Positions 55,957 through 64,000 of a stretch of 64,000 nucleotides of DNA are shown in pieces. Source of the stretch: Lactococcus ileimucosae (lineage in GTDB: Bacteria; Bacillota; Bacilli; Lactobacillales; Streptococcaceae); assembly GCF_943193185.1 (NCBI RefSeq), contig NZ_CALPDE010000007.1:20196-84195 (forward strand), given 5' to 3'. The notes beneath the pieces were generated by a model that saw only the letters and a list, made by a program, of their open reading frames with translations, made no database searches and was not told the DNA's origin. The stretch's first letter is position 1; every line of letters begins with the position of its first letter. The position numbers and the translations under genes are program-made.

Positions 55957-55984
55957 ATTATATTTAATAAAGTTTTGCTGTAAA
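55957..55984 (-). promoter_or_regulatory. Possible internal promoter before rmlB
   Basis: TTTACA (55979-55984), 16-nt spacer, TATAAT (55957-55962), ending 12 bases before the rmlB ATG with AGGG in between. It would let rmlBD-rgp be expressed apart from rmlAC. Confidence 0.5.
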
Positions 55985-56102
55985 CGATAATGTTAGGTGT
56001 TTTCCATCAAGAGAACACTTTTTATCCCTTCCAAAGAAGAACTTTCTGCCCTCCTCTTTTTCACAAGCAATCAAACTCCTAAACCTCTGCTTGACACTCA
56101 CC

Positions 56103-56699
56103 CTAACCGAGTAAATCTGCTGTCAACGGTTTTACATCTGCAAGCATAGGATGATGTTTATCCGCTTCACTCACTTCAGCGTTCTCAAGGTCTTCCCACT
56201 CGATACCCAGAGTTGGATCCGCATAGTTTACAAAAGCATATTTTGGCTTAAGTTCCAAAGCCCAGTAGTCATTCACTAAATAAGAGTAAGAAACTGTGTC
56301 ACTTAAAACTTGGAAACCATTAGCGACGCCTCGTGGAACAAAGATTCCTTTACTGGCATCAATCACCGTTTGATAGACATGCCCAAAGCTGTCACCTTCA
56401 CGAAGATCTACCCATGAGCCCAACACACGTCCACCATCTGCTACAGATATATACTTATCCCAAGGTTCTGCGTGCAAACCACGAAGGACATTCTTACGTG
56501 AGAAAGAAACATTATTTTGTAATTTTCCTTCTGCGAAGAATTTTTCTGGGAAACCTAGAGGCAACATTTTTTCTTTTTGAAAGTTTTCTTTAAACCAGCC
56601 ACGATTATCCCCATGCACAGGAATGTCAAATTCTAACATGCCTGGGATTGCATCGATTTTACGTGCTGCAAGTTCTTTTCCGAAAAAGTTCTCTGCCAT
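56103..56699 (-). CDS. rmlC: dTDP-4-dehydrorhamnose 3,5-epimerase
   Basis: A 198-residue cupin enzyme: HGDNRGWFKENF, LRGLHAEPWDKY with catalytic His, and FVPRGVANGF. ATG 56699 is one base after the rmlA stop and uses GGTGAT inside rmlA. Third enzyme of dTDP-rhamnose synthesis. Confidence 0.95.
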   Translation of the reverse strand: MAENFFGKELAARKIDAIPGMLEFDIPVHGDNRGWFKENFQKEKMLPLGFPEKFFAEGKLQNNVSFSRKNVLRGLHAEPWDKYISVADGGRVLGSWVDLREGDSFGHVYQTVIDASKGIFVPRGVANGFQVLSDTVSYSYLVNDYWALELKPKYAFVNYADPTLGIEWEDLENAEVSEADKHHPMLADVKPLTADLLG

Positions 56700-56700
56700 T

Positions 56701-57570
56701 TTATTTATCACCTACCAATTTAAGCAAATACTTACCATATGCATTTTTCTTCAGAGGTTGTGCAAGTTCACGCACAGCTTCTCCTGAAATGTAGCCCATA
56801 CGCCATGCAATTTCTTCAAGGTTGGCAACCATAACATTTTGCATACGTTGAACTGTTTCAATATATTGCGCTGCTTCAAGCAAGCTTTCGTGCGTACCTG
56901 TATCAAGCCATGCAAAACCACGTCCCATAAGTTCTACAGAAAGATCCCCTCGTTCGAGATAAGCTTTGTTCACATCTGTAATTTCTAGCTCGCCACGTGG
57001 TGAAGGCTTGATGCTTTTAGCAATCTCTACGACATCATTATCGTAGAAGTAGAGTCCTGTTACAGCGTAGTCAGATTTTGGTACTTCTGGCTTTTCTTCA
57101 ATCGAAACAGCATTCATGTCTTTGTCAAATTCTACAACACCGAAACGCTCTGGATCAGGCACTTGATAGCCAAACACCGTTGCTCCTTTTTCTTTAGCTG
57201 CAGCTGCTTGAAGCAGCTTAGACATGCCTGGTCCGTGATAAATATTGTCTCCCAAGATAAGAGCAACAGAATCATCTCCAATAAATTCCTCACCAATGAG
57301 GAAGGCTTGAGCCAAACCATCTGGACTTGGCTGAACAGCATACTGTAGATTAAGACCGAATTCAGAACCATCTTGCAAGAGTTCTTGGAAACGCGGTGTA
57401 TCTTCTGGTGTGGAGATAATCAAAATATCTTTGATTCCAGCCAGCATCAGTGTAGATAATGGATAATAAATCATTGGTTTGTCATAGACGGGCATCAGTT
57501 GTTTACTTGCTGCACGCGTCAATGGATACAAGCGCGTCCCCGAACCGCCTGCTAAAATAATCCCTTTCAT
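56701..57570 (-). CDS. rmlA: Glucose-1-phosphate thymidylyltransferase
   Basis: 289 residues; [11 protein letters not shown] signature (residues 8-18), [12 protein letters not shown] and LGDNIYHG with the metal-binding Asp. First step of dTDP-L-rhamnose synthesis and first gene of the 26-kb polysaccharide run. Confidence 0.97.
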   Translation of the reverse strand: MKGIILAGGSGTRLYPLTRAASKQLMPVYDKPMIYYPLSTLMLAGIKDILIISTPEDTPRFQELLQDGSEFGLNLQYAVQPSPDGLAQAFLIGEEFIGDDSVALILGDNIYHGPGMSKLLQAAAAKEKGATVFGYQVPDPERFGVVEFDKDMNAVSIEEKPEVPKSDYAVTGLYFYDNDVVEIAKSIKPSPRGELEITDVNKAYLERGDLSVELMGRGFAWLDTGTHESLLEAAQYIETVQRMQNVMVANLEEIAWRMGYISGEAVRELAQPLKKNAYGKYLLKLVGDK

Positions 57571-57606
57571 GAGTCACCTCACTTTTTTCTATAGTTAATC
57601 AGCATA

Positions 57607-57615
57607 ATTATAGCA
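57607..57615 (-). promoter_or_regulatory. Extended -10 promoter of rmlA and the polysaccharide run
   Basis: TGCTATAAT (TG extension plus perfect -10) on the minus strand, 37 bases before the rmlA ATG; no good -35. Upstream lies the ATPase gene terminator, so this is the probable main promoter of the cluster. Confidence 0.65.
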
Positions 57616-57657
57616 TATTTTTATTCACATTTCACCTCAACTCTTTATTGCATAAAA

Positions 57658-57695
57658 GAAAAAGGCTAGACCTATCTTCTCTAGACCTTTTATTT
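57658..57695 (-). terminator. Terminator of the P-type ATPase gene
   Basis: AAAGGTCTAGA pairs with TCTAGCCTTT (one mismatch) followed by a T-rich tract, just after the stop at 57710. Confidence 0.7.
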
Positions 57696-57709
57696 GTGAT
57701 TTAGCTTGA

Positions 57710-60028
57710 TTACAACTTTTTAAAAATAAAGCTTGAACTTTTCAAGAGCAGATACTGGGCAACCGGTGCAACAAAAAGAAAAGGTAAAAGTAGAAGTAAA
57801 TGCCCAAGACTTGGCCAAGCCAAGTTGAGAAAGTCCGATCCTACAAGGAGAGCAATCAAGAAAGAAATCTGTGTAAGCGTGAAAATCCATAGGCGATAGC
57901 GTTTGATTGGCCAAAATATTCTATGCTGCATCAAAATATAATTCCAAGCAGAAAAGAGTATTGTCATCATCGCAAGTTCCGACTGCGGAATCCCAATGGA
58001 AGCACCAATTCCTCCAATAAGTGTTGCTCCAACAGCGATACTTAACCCAACAGGAAAGGAGCGTTCAAATAAAAGTCGTAAAAAACTTCCGCGTACCTGT
58101 GAAAAATCTGATTCAAAACTAAGGAAAAATGACGGAATACCCACAAAAAAGGCTGTCAAAACCGTCAATTGGATAGGCTCAAAAGGATATATATTCCCAA
58201 CAAACAAGGTCAAAACTGTCAATGCAATTGAAAACATCATGCGCACCATTAACAAAGAACCCGTCCGAGTCAAGTTATTAATCACACGCCGTCCTTCGTT
58301 GACAATATAGGGCATGGCTGAAAAATTATTATCCATAAGTATCAGATTAGCCGTTTGTTTAGCCGCTTCACTTCCCTCACACATAGCAATTGAACAATCC
58401 GCCTCCTTAAAAGCCAAAATGTCGTTAACGCCGTCACCGGTCATTGCTACCGTATGTCCTTTTTGCTTAAGAATTTGTACCATTCTTTTCTTCTGCTGAG
58501 GCGACACGCGCCCAAAGACCTGAGCGTTCTCCACTACATATTCTAATTCTTCATCTGTCTTCACTTGGCTTACATCAACATACTTCTCCGAATCCGCTAA
58601 AGAGACTGACTTAGCGATGGCAGAGACCGTTACCGGATCATCACCTGAAATGATTTTACAATCTACTCCTTGCTTTTTAAAATACGCCAACGTCTGCTTG
58701 GCGTCATCGCGTAATATATCAGAAATGACTATCAGTGCTTGAGCATGTAAATCTTCTGGGAGGAAATTTGTCTCTAGTGGCTCTTTTGACTGAGCCAGAG
58801 CCAAAACACGATAACCTTTCTCGGCATATTTTTGTGCCTCACTTTGCAAACGAGAATTTCCTTGAGGAAATAAAAATTGCCAGGCCCCCAGATAATAGGT
58901 CGCCTCTGTAAACTCAACAGCACTGTATTTTCTTTCTGATGAAAAAGGAAGGACATGCAAGGCTTTAAGCTCCTTTGAGGGAGCGAAATGTTTTCTCAAA
59001 GCCTGAGCTGTAGCATTTTGATCCGGGAGATTTTCTAGTAAATTTCCAACAACACGCGCCAGATATTCTAGGGGTTGCTCTGTCAGCCCTTCGATATGCT
59101 CAACCTGCATTTCACCTGTCGTAATCGTTCCTGTTTTATCTAAGCAAAGGACATCTACACGCGCCAGCGCATCAATCGTATGCAGTTCCTGAACCAGTAC
59201 TTTTTGTTTCACTAAATTAATGACGCCCAAGGTTAAAGCCATGCTGGTCAAGAGAATCAGCCCCTGCGGAAACATGCCTTCTAAGGCTGCGACTGTTCCT
59301 AACACGGCCTGTTTATGCCCCGTACCAACAACATAAAACAGCTTTAGATAAAGCGAAAGCCCCAGAGGTATCATGATAAAACTAACGATACGCACTACCT
59401 TGGCTAAGCTGTCACGTAGCATGCGCTTTTGCTTCTTTATCTTTCTTGCTTCATGGGACAGTTGATGAATATAGTTGTCTTTCCCCACATGAATAACACG
59501 TGCTACTGCTGTTCCACTTGTCACAAAACTTCCTGAAAAAAGTTCTGCACCTTCTTTTTTAGTCAAAGCATCCGCCTCACCTGTCAGTAAAGCCTCATTT
59601 ACTTCAAGCTGTCCCTCTATAATCTGACTGTCACAGGGAATTTGATCTCCCAAACCCAGAAGGATGATATCACCAAGGACTAATTCTTCTTGCTTTAACT
59701 CTATCTGCTTCCCTTGACGAAAAAGCTTGACCTTACTTGCATTTAACAGAGAAAGCTTATCCAACAAGCGACGGGCTTTAATTTCCTGATGCAGACCAAT
59801 CCCTGCGTTGACTGCAACAACAATGATAAAAAGCGCATTGCGATAGGAACCTACAGAAAGGACTAAAACAAAAAGAACTATATTAATTGTATTGAAAAAG
59901 GTCAACAAGTTACTGGCAAAAATTTGACCATATGTCTTGCTGCTTTCATTTTTTGCAATGTTGATTTGTCCTGCTTCCAAACGTTTCTTGACTTCTTCCT
60001 GAGTCAAACCTTCATATTTAAAAGACAT
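57710..60028 (-). CDS. CtpE-like cation-translocating P-type ATPase
   Basis: 772 residues; ATG 60028 follows GGAGGGA. Actuator motif LTGEAD, phosphorylation motif CLDKTGTIT, hinge MTGDGVNDILAFKEADCSIAM, and about ten TM helices. The N-terminus (FASNLLTFFNTIN) resembles the CtpE/Ca2+-type subgroup found in Streptococcus and mycobacteria. No N-terminal heavy-metal domain and no CPx motif, so Cu/Zn/Cd export is unlikely. The cation is not certain. Confidence 0.85.
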   Translation of the reverse strand: MSFKYEGLTQEEVKKRLEAGQINIAKNESSKTYGQIFASNLLTFFNTINIVLFVLVLSVGSYRNALFIIVVAVNAGIGLHQEIKARRLLDKLSLLNASKVKLFRQGKQIELKQEELVLGDIILLGLGDQIPCDSQIIEGQLEVNEALLTGEADALTKKEGAELFSGSFVTSGTAVARVIHVGKDNYIHQLSHEARKIKKQKRMLRDSLAKVVRIVSFIMIPLGLSLYLKLFYVVGTGHKQAVLGTVAALEGMFPQGLILLTSMALTLGVINLVKQKVLVQELHTIDALARVDVLCLDKTGTITTGEMQVEHIEGLTEQPLEYLARVVGNLLENLPDQNATAQALRKHFAPSKELKALHVLPFSSERKYSAVEFTEATYYLGAWQFLFPQGNSRLQSEAQKYAEKGYRVLALAQSKEPLETNFLPEDLHAQALIVISDILRDDAKQTLAYFKKQGVDCKIISGDDPVTVSAIAKSVSLADSEKYVDVSQVKTDEELEYVVENAQVFGRVSPQQKKRMVQILKQKGHTVAMTGDGVNDILAFKEADCSIAMCEGSEAAKQTANLILMDNNFSAMPYIVNEGRRVINNLTRTGSLLMVRMMFSIALTVLTLFVGNIYPFEPIQLTVLTAFFVGIPSFFLSFESDFSQVRGSFLRLLFERSFPVGLSIAVGATLIGGIGASIGIPQSELAMMTILFSAWNYILMQHRIFWPIKRYRLWIFTLTQISFLIALLVGSDFLNLAWPSLGHLLLLLPFLFVAPVAQYLLLKSSSFIFKKL

Positions 60029-60097
60029 AAGTTCCCTCCTCACTCTAAATTTATCCTAACACAGATAGGAAAGCAAAGACCTTACATTATCGAAATA

Positions 60098-60123
60098 TAA
60101 AAACTCGCCAAAATCACGGCGAG
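60098..60123 (-). terminator. Terminator after the DUF1129-like gene
   Basis: CTCGCC pairs with GGCGAG around an 8-nt loop, followed by five T on the minus strand. Confidence 0.8.
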
Positions 60124-60133
60124 CTTCCTCTGC

Positions 60134-60781
60134 TTATCTTGTTGGTCGTGCCATAGATGATTGAACGTTAAATTTGCGTTGAATAAGAAAACGAATCACC
60201 ATCACAGCTGCCCCAAGAACGATTGTAACATAAGGCGCAAGGACGATATTGATCGACTTAGGGAGTAAAGCGACTAAAACAGATACACCTGCCCAGGCAA
60301 CCATTGCCAAAGCAAGCATCGCAAAGCCCTTCCCTTTTTTCTGCGCTCTTTGCGCACTGTAAAAATACTTATACATCCAGTACATCACCAGACCGGCCAG
60401 AGCGGAGGATGCAAGTGTTGTTAGAACGCCATAGACACTCGCTTGAGGTTGAAAGAGCCCCATAAGCCCCATCACAACTGAAATCACTCCAAAGAAGAGG
60501 AGCGCACTATCAAGCCACATCAAGAAAGGGGATTCGTTTTTCTCTTTTTCCTGATGCTCGGCCTTATCTTCAATTTTATATTGTGTTGCAAACTCTACAG
60601 GTGCACCTAACAGTTTACGGGCAAGAATGCCTTCTTTTTGGCCTTCAATAATTTTGGGCAAGATTTCAGTAAGGATTTCTTTAACTTCCTCATCTGATTT
60701 TCCTTGAAGCATCAGTTGCTTTGTGACACTGTGTACATATTCGCTATTTTTTGCAGTGAGTTGCTCGATTAGATTTTCCAT
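60134..60781 (-). CDS. DUF1129-like membrane protein
   Basis: 215 residues. An N-terminal helical domain (1-75, with KQLMLQGKSDEEVKEIL and LLGAPVEFA) and four predicted TM helices (about 88-110, 115-135, 150-170, 180-200) match the DUF1129 plan. Function unknown. Divergent from rpmB and separated from the ATPase gene by a terminator. Confidence 0.8.
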   Translation of the reverse strand: MENLIEQLTAKNSEYVHSVTKQLMLQGKSDEEVKEILTEILPKIIEGQKEGILARKLLGAPVEFATQYKIEDKAEHQEKEKNESPFLMWLDSALLFFGVISVVMGLMGLFQPQASVYGVLTTLASSALAGLVMYWMYKYFYSAQRAQKKGKGFAMLALAMVAWAGVSVLVALLPKSINIVLAPYVTIVLGAAVMVIRFLIQRKFNVQSSMARPTR

Positions 60782-60825
60782 ACCTCCTATTATATAAAAA
60801 AATTAGCGAAATTTGGAAATAAAAC

Positions 60826-60855
60826 TTGATTTTTTTAATAAAAAAATGTTATACT
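60826..60855 (+). promoter_or_regulatory. Promoter of rpmB
   Basis: TTGATT (60826-60831), 18-nt spacer, TG-extended TATACT (60850-60855). The leader of about 100 nt carries a small hairpin (ATGCT/AGCAT near 60917-60937) before AAGGAGGAG. Confidence 0.75.
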
Positions 60856-60962
60856 AATTTGGTATGTTATTTTGAGGGTTTCTGTAAGAATTATATTTCA
60901 GATCTGAATTTTTAGAGATGCTCTTTAAAAAAAGCATGAAATTTTTAAGGAGGAGTCAAATC

Positions 60963-61157
60963 ATGTCAAAAGAATGTTATTTTACTGGTCGTAAGACTGT
61001 ATCAAGTAATAACCGTTCACATGCGATGAACCAGACTAAACGTGTAGTTAAACCAAATCTTCAAAAAGTTCAAATTCTTGAAAACGGTGAACTCAAAACT
61101 GTATGGGCTTCAGCTAAGGCGTTGAAAAAATTGCCTGCAGGCGTTGAGCGCGTATAA
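60963..61157 (+). CDS. rpmB: 50S ribosomal protein L28 (bL28)
   Basis: A 64-residue L28 ([23 protein letters not shown]). ATG 60963 is preceded by AAGGAGGAG; upstream in-frame codons lie in the leader. No CxxC zinc pairs (only one Cys). Single gene with its own promoter and terminator. Confidence 0.96.
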   Translation: MSKECYFTGRKTVSSNNRSHAMNQTKRVVKPNLQKVQILENGELKTVWASAKALKKLPAGVERV

Positions 61158-61176
61158 GTCGTTTAGATAAATAAAG

Positions 61177-61208
61177 CCAGTAAATAGGATATTTACTGGT
61201 CTTTTTTA
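61177..61208 (+). terminator. Terminator of rpmB
   Basis: CCAGTAAAT pairs with ATTTACTGG around a 5-nt loop, followed by six T. Confidence 0.88.
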
Positions 61209-61376
61209 TTCTTTAAAAAGCTATAAGCGGTAACTGAGCGTTGAACAAATCCAAAAGAGAGGCGAATAAAAAGCGCTCGACTTCAGACTGCCTCCCTTTC
61301 TGATTTATATATGCTTTTTTAGAGACTTAAGCTATTTTCTTAAAGTTGGATAGTGTATAGTCTCTTTTCTGACACC

Positions 61377-62129
61377 TTACCAAGGTTGGCTTGTTGGTCC
61401 AACTGTAAACTCACTAATGTTCACATCTTCAGGTTGTTCAAGTGCAAAAGCAACGATACGAGCAATTGCATCAGGGCTAATACCGTGCTTTTCATACAGA
61501 GCAGCCATGCCCTCTGATGTCCCTTTATCTGTGATTGTATTGAGCAGCTCCGTGTTGATTGCTGCTGGATAAATGGTTGCCGTACGGATATTAGTACCTT
61601 CCATTGCTGATTCCATGCGCAAGACCTCCATTAATTCACGGACTGCCCATTTTGTTGCACCGTATACACCACTATTAGGATAAGCTTTCAGACCAGCCAC
61701 TGAACTTGTTGTGATAATATGACCTGATTTTTGTTTGACAAACTCGGGCATAACTGCTGCGATTCCATTGAGTACGCCTTTGAGATTGATGTCGACCATA
61801 CTGTTCCACTCGTTGACCTTAAGTGCTGAAAGCGGGCTACTAGGCATGATACCTGCATTGAGGAAAATCGCATCAACCTTGCCGTACTTTTCTTTTGCAA
61901 AAGCAACGAGTGCAGCATTTTCCTCTGCAGAAGTAACATCGGTAACCTTGTAGTCAACTGAAGCACTTTGCCCTGTCAGTTTTTCTTTCAGCATTGCCAG
62001 ACGATCTTCACGTCGGGCAGCAAGTACTAAACTTGCTCCTTTTTCTGCAAGAAGTTTCGCTGTAGCCTCACCAATTCCACTTGAAGCTCCAGTAATGATG
62101 ACAACTTTATCTTTAAGTGAGTTAGACAT
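61377..62129 (-). CDS. Short-chain dehydrogenase/reductase
   Basis: 250-residue classical SDR: TGASSGIGEA (14-23), NAGIMPSS, catalytic Ser in ITTSSVAG and YGATK. The Arg pair AARREDR after beta2 favours NADP(H). Substrate unknown; similar proteins are often annotated as general oxidoreductases. The promoter has a 19-bp spacer typical of MerR control, and the merR-type gene lies directly upstream. Confidence 0.88.
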   Translation of the reverse strand: MSNSLKDKVVIITGASSGIGEATAKLLAEKGASLVLAARREDRLAMLKEKLTGQSASVDYKVTDVTSAEENAALVAFAKEKYGKVDAIFLNAGIMPSSPLSALKVNEWNSMVDINLKGVLNGIAAVMPEFVKQKSGHIITTSSVAGLKAYPNSGVYGATKWAVRELMEVLRMESAMEGTNIRTATIYPAAINTELLNTITDKGTSEGMAALYEKHGISPDAIARIVAFALEQPEDVNISEFTVGPTSQPW

Positions 62130-62159
62130 TTGATTCTCCTTTTCTTAATTTATACATCC

Positions 62160-62190
62160 ATTATAAACCTTGAAGTGAACTCCAAGTCAA
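62160..62190 (-). promoter_or_regulatory. MerR-type promoter of the SDR gene
   Basis: TTGACT (62185-62190), 19-bp spacer and TATAAT (62160-62165). The spacer holds the dyad CTTGGAGTTCACTTCAAG. This is the classic layout of promoters that a MerR protein untwists to activate. Confidence 0.82.
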
Positions 62191-62230
62191 GAAAAAGGTT
62201 ATCAGCAATGAAAAAGTTCTAGCGATACCG

Positions 62231-62614
62231 CTAGAACTCTTGATTTTCAAGATTTTCTTCAATTGGGTTCATGACTTCATCATAATGTTCCAATTTATAA
62301 GTCAAATAGTTGTACGCACGCTGTTTTTCCTCAATCTCCAGCTTAAGTTGAGCCGCTTGTTGTCGGAGGATTTCTTTACGTATTTCAACATCACCATTTT
62401 CAATGACTAATTTCATGTAGCGTGTCAGAGGTTCTATTTTCACCCCTGCATCACGCATATGCTTCACAAACTGTAAGGCTTGGATGTCACGGTCTGTAAA
62501 ATGACGTAAACCATTTTCTTTACGCGCAATTTTTGGAATTAATCCAATTTTTTCATAATATCTGATGTTATCTGCTTTAATACCTGATAGCTCGGCAGCT
62601 TTCTTTATATTCAT
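62231..62614 (-). CDS. MerR family transcriptional regulator
   Basis: 127 residues: winged HTH (1-70, IRYYEKIGLIP), long dimerisation helix (about 80-115) and a short tail. There is no cysteine at all, so it cannot sense metals or thiols through Cys; that distinguishes it from thiol-based AdhR-type members. Likely activator of the adjacent SDR gene and probably of itself. Weak Shine-Dalgarno; an extended -10 (TGCTATAAT) lies upstream. Confidence 0.9.
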   Translation of the reverse strand: MNIKKAAELSGIKADNIRYYEKIGLIPKIARKENGLRHFTDRDIQALQFVKHMRDAGVKIEPLTRYMKLVIENGDVEIRKEILRQQAAQLKLEIEEKQRAYNYLTYKLEHYDEVMNPIEENLENQEF

Positions 62615-62917
62615 AATCTTTTAATGCTCTTTGTGAAATAACTGTATATTATGCATCTATTATAGCATTTTTACTATCTTTACTTCTATATCAAGTAAAG
62701 TTTCACTGAGTACATCATTAAACCTAGTAGCGGACACTGCATTTACCATTTGCTCTTTTTACGCATAACCTCTCAATAACAATTAACCAAGGTAGAAGAA
62801 CGTATGAACAGTCCCTGTTAAAGGTTATTCGTTGGTTTTGTCTTATTCTAATCCTGTTCAATTCTTTTTTATATCTTTTGAAGAAAGAAATAAAAATGCT
62901 TATGGTAGGGATAAAAA

Positions 62918-62945
62918 AGGACTTGCTTGAAGCAAGTCGCATCTC
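62918..62945 (-). terminator. Terminator downstream of the truncated gene
   Basis: GACTTGCT pairs with AGCAAGTC around a 3-nt loop and is followed by CTTTTTT on the minus strand. It is 180 nt past the stop of the gene at 63122. Confidence 0.7.
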
Positions 62946-63054
62946 GTCAAATAAAAGTTGACGACAGGTATGTTCTAAGAAGCTTTATTCTGGGGCCAGG
63001 CGGTTCTTTTTTTGTGATTTTTCAACCAAAAACATCTCACAAGTCCTAAGAGCT

Positions 63055-63080
63055 TGTACTGCTCCCCTAAAGCTAGACAG
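63055..63080 (+). mobile_element. Possible vestigial IS3/IS150-group terminal sequence
   Basis: TGTACTGCTCCCC, then AAAGCTAGACAG, resembles IS150-group ends, which begin TGTACTGC and continue into a (T)TAGAC segment. No transposase and no second end are visible. If real it is a remnant. Confidence 0.3.
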
Positions 63081-63121
63081 AAAACTCTAATGCTAGAGGT
63101 GCCCTCTCTCGTGTACAGTCT

Positions 63122-64000
63122 CTAAAAGCCGGAAGTCCATGCGCCGTCTTGGTCGCGGAGGATCATAGAGGGTGCTTGATGTTGATTTCCACTAACAGTA
63201 AGAGTCGGATGAGTTCCAATAATAAATGTTCCCGTCAAATGTGCTATATACCACGGATGAGTGGATATAAATGGTGTCCGTGTCCATGTTCCAGCGACTA
63301 CTCGTGAAGGCATAGTAGGATAAGCCTTTCCGGGTCCCGAAATATTATTGATTTCTGCTATGGAAAGGGCAAAGGCCTTCTTCTCGCCGTTAGGGTCCAC
63401 CTCCGCAAAGTCATTTTTCAAAGCCTCCGTAAAGGCAGGGTGTTCAAAGTCTAGAATGAAAGCATGAGGTGCCCCTACAGCTGGTATCGCTCCACTAGCC
63501 ACAGATGTATTCCCAGAAAACCAATCTTCACTGATATGTGCATCAGGACCTACTCCAGTAAATTCTTTTTGCACTGGCTGGACCTGACGGCGAACAACAC
63601 TTGGCAGATTATCATGCCAGTTCTTCATGTTATTATCTAAACTAGAGCCATTATAACCTTCCACATCTGGGATAATATTCCAGGGCGTAAGTAGTTGAAA
63701 ATCGGCAGTTTGTACCAAGTGATTTCCATCCCCCTTGTTCTCAAGATAGCGGTATTGCGTGCCACGCATAGAGAATGTTTGACCCGGCTCCATCTCACCA
63801 AGGATAGGTAAGCCATTACGTACTTCATCCACTAACTGTTTGGCAAGGTCGCTATGGTTTTCTGGGGCTTCCTCCCAAAGGGCAGAGACATCACCATCTG
63901 TGTTGGCAACCATATTGGCAACGGCCTTAATCCCGTAATAATAATCTCCCCGAATCCCGCTCGTAGAAAAATTAGCCTGATCGAGGAGGAAAGAAGTCGC
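63122..64000 (-). CDS. Large protein of unknown function, N-terminus outside window
   Basis: The frame stays open from the stop at 63122 to the window edge, at least 292 codons. The visible part lacks TM helices and cysteines, is rich in Asp, Asn, Pro and Gly, and includes VVRRQVQPVQKEF followed by a long loop. It resembles DUF6273-type regions of large bacterial surface proteins, but this is from memory and weak. A terminator is found 180 nt downstream. Confidence 0.7.
   Translation of the reverse strand, partial: ATSFLLDQANFSTSGIRGDYYYGIKAVANMVANTDGDVSALWEEAPENHSDLAKQLVDEVRNGLPILGEMEPGQTFSMRGTQYRYLENKGDGNHLVQTADFQLLTPWNIIPDVEGYNGSSLDNNMKNWHDNLPSVVRRQVQPVQKEFTGVGPDAHISEDWFSGNTSVASGAIPAVGAPHAFILDFEHPAFTEALKNDFAEVDPNGEKKAFALSIAEINNISGPGKAYPTMPSRVVAGTWTRTPFISTHPWYIAHLTGTFIIGTHPTLTVSGNQHQAPSMILRDQDGAWTSGF

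Larger units (their letters stand above)
62615..63121. other. Gene-free stretch between merR gene and truncated gene
   Basis: About 500 bases with no convincing gene. It holds the merR promoter, a hairpin terminator (62918-62945) and a possible IS3-family end (63055-63080). The minus-strand frame at 62724-62942 has no family match and no good ribosome binding site. Confidence 0.5.

Noticed and set aside
62724..62942. 72-codon minus-strand frame between the merR gene and the truncated gene
   Set aside because: It begins inside the terminator hairpin and has no ribosome binding site or recognisable motif.

Overview
The window looks like a chromosomal segment of a low-GC Gram-positive coccus of the family Streptococcaceae, most likely a Lactococcus. 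The basis is the complete S10-spc ribosomal protein gene order with the 61-residue zinc-type S14, an LdhB-like lactate dehydrogenase, the pbp2A / rpmG / secE / nusG neighbourhood, a comGA-comGG competence pilus operon, a zinc-responsive operator of the ZitR/AdcR type, and a rmlACBD-rgpABCD rhamnan cluster that continues into a lactococcal-style polysaccharide side-chain cluster. The species was not determined.

Layout. Positions 1-12844 (minus strand) hold rpsJ through rpsN and rpsH through rpmD. The normally continuous spc operon is cut between rpsN and rpsH by a 3.4-kb insert carrying an L-lactate dehydrogenase and a frameshifted Na/Pi cotransporter gene, and rpsH has its own consensus promoter. 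Transcription also stops after rpmD, and the next gene is not rplO. Several spacers inside the operon carry strong RNA hairpins. Positions 13155-20254 hold mscL, a MATE exporter, nusG, secE, rpmG, an OatA-like O-acetyltransferase and pbp2A. Positions 20326-26010 hold an RluA-family pseudouridine synthase, an orphan zinc-binding lipoprotein, the comG operon (with a frameshifted comGG) and rpsU.

Positions 26231-31457 hold two secreted proteins with three SLH-like repeats each, a glycerophosphodiester phosphodiesterase and a GH25 lysozyme. They lie in opposite orientation on either side of guaB, and their repeat-encoding DNA is nearly identical. Positions 31554-57570 are one unidirectional run of 24 genes for the cell wall polysaccharide: dTDP-rhamnose synthesis, rhamnosyltransferases, an ABC exporter, a polysaccharide pyruvyltransferase, a three-domain RgpF-like fusion, a GacI/GacJ-like lipid-sugar priming pair, a Wzx flippase, several glycosyltransferases, a LicD/TagD module and two DUF2142 membrane proteins. 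A pyruvylated wall polysaccharide is the classical ligand of SLH domains, so the two SLH proteins and this cluster may form one anchoring system. Positions 57710-64000 hold a CtpE-like P-type ATPase, a DUF1129-like membrane protein, rpmB, an SDR oxidoreductase with a MerR regulator and a MerR-type 19-bp-spacer promoter, and the truncated end of an unidentified large gene.

Regulatory DNA is informative. Three genes (rpmG, the pseudouridine synthase and the zinc lipoprotein) have a good -10 element 6-7 nt from the ATG and no Shine-Dalgarno, so they are candidates for leaderless mRNAs. The pbp2A and pseudouridine synthase promoters occupy the same DNA in opposite directions. No tRNA, rRNA, CRISPR array, intact insertion sequence or prophage was seen.
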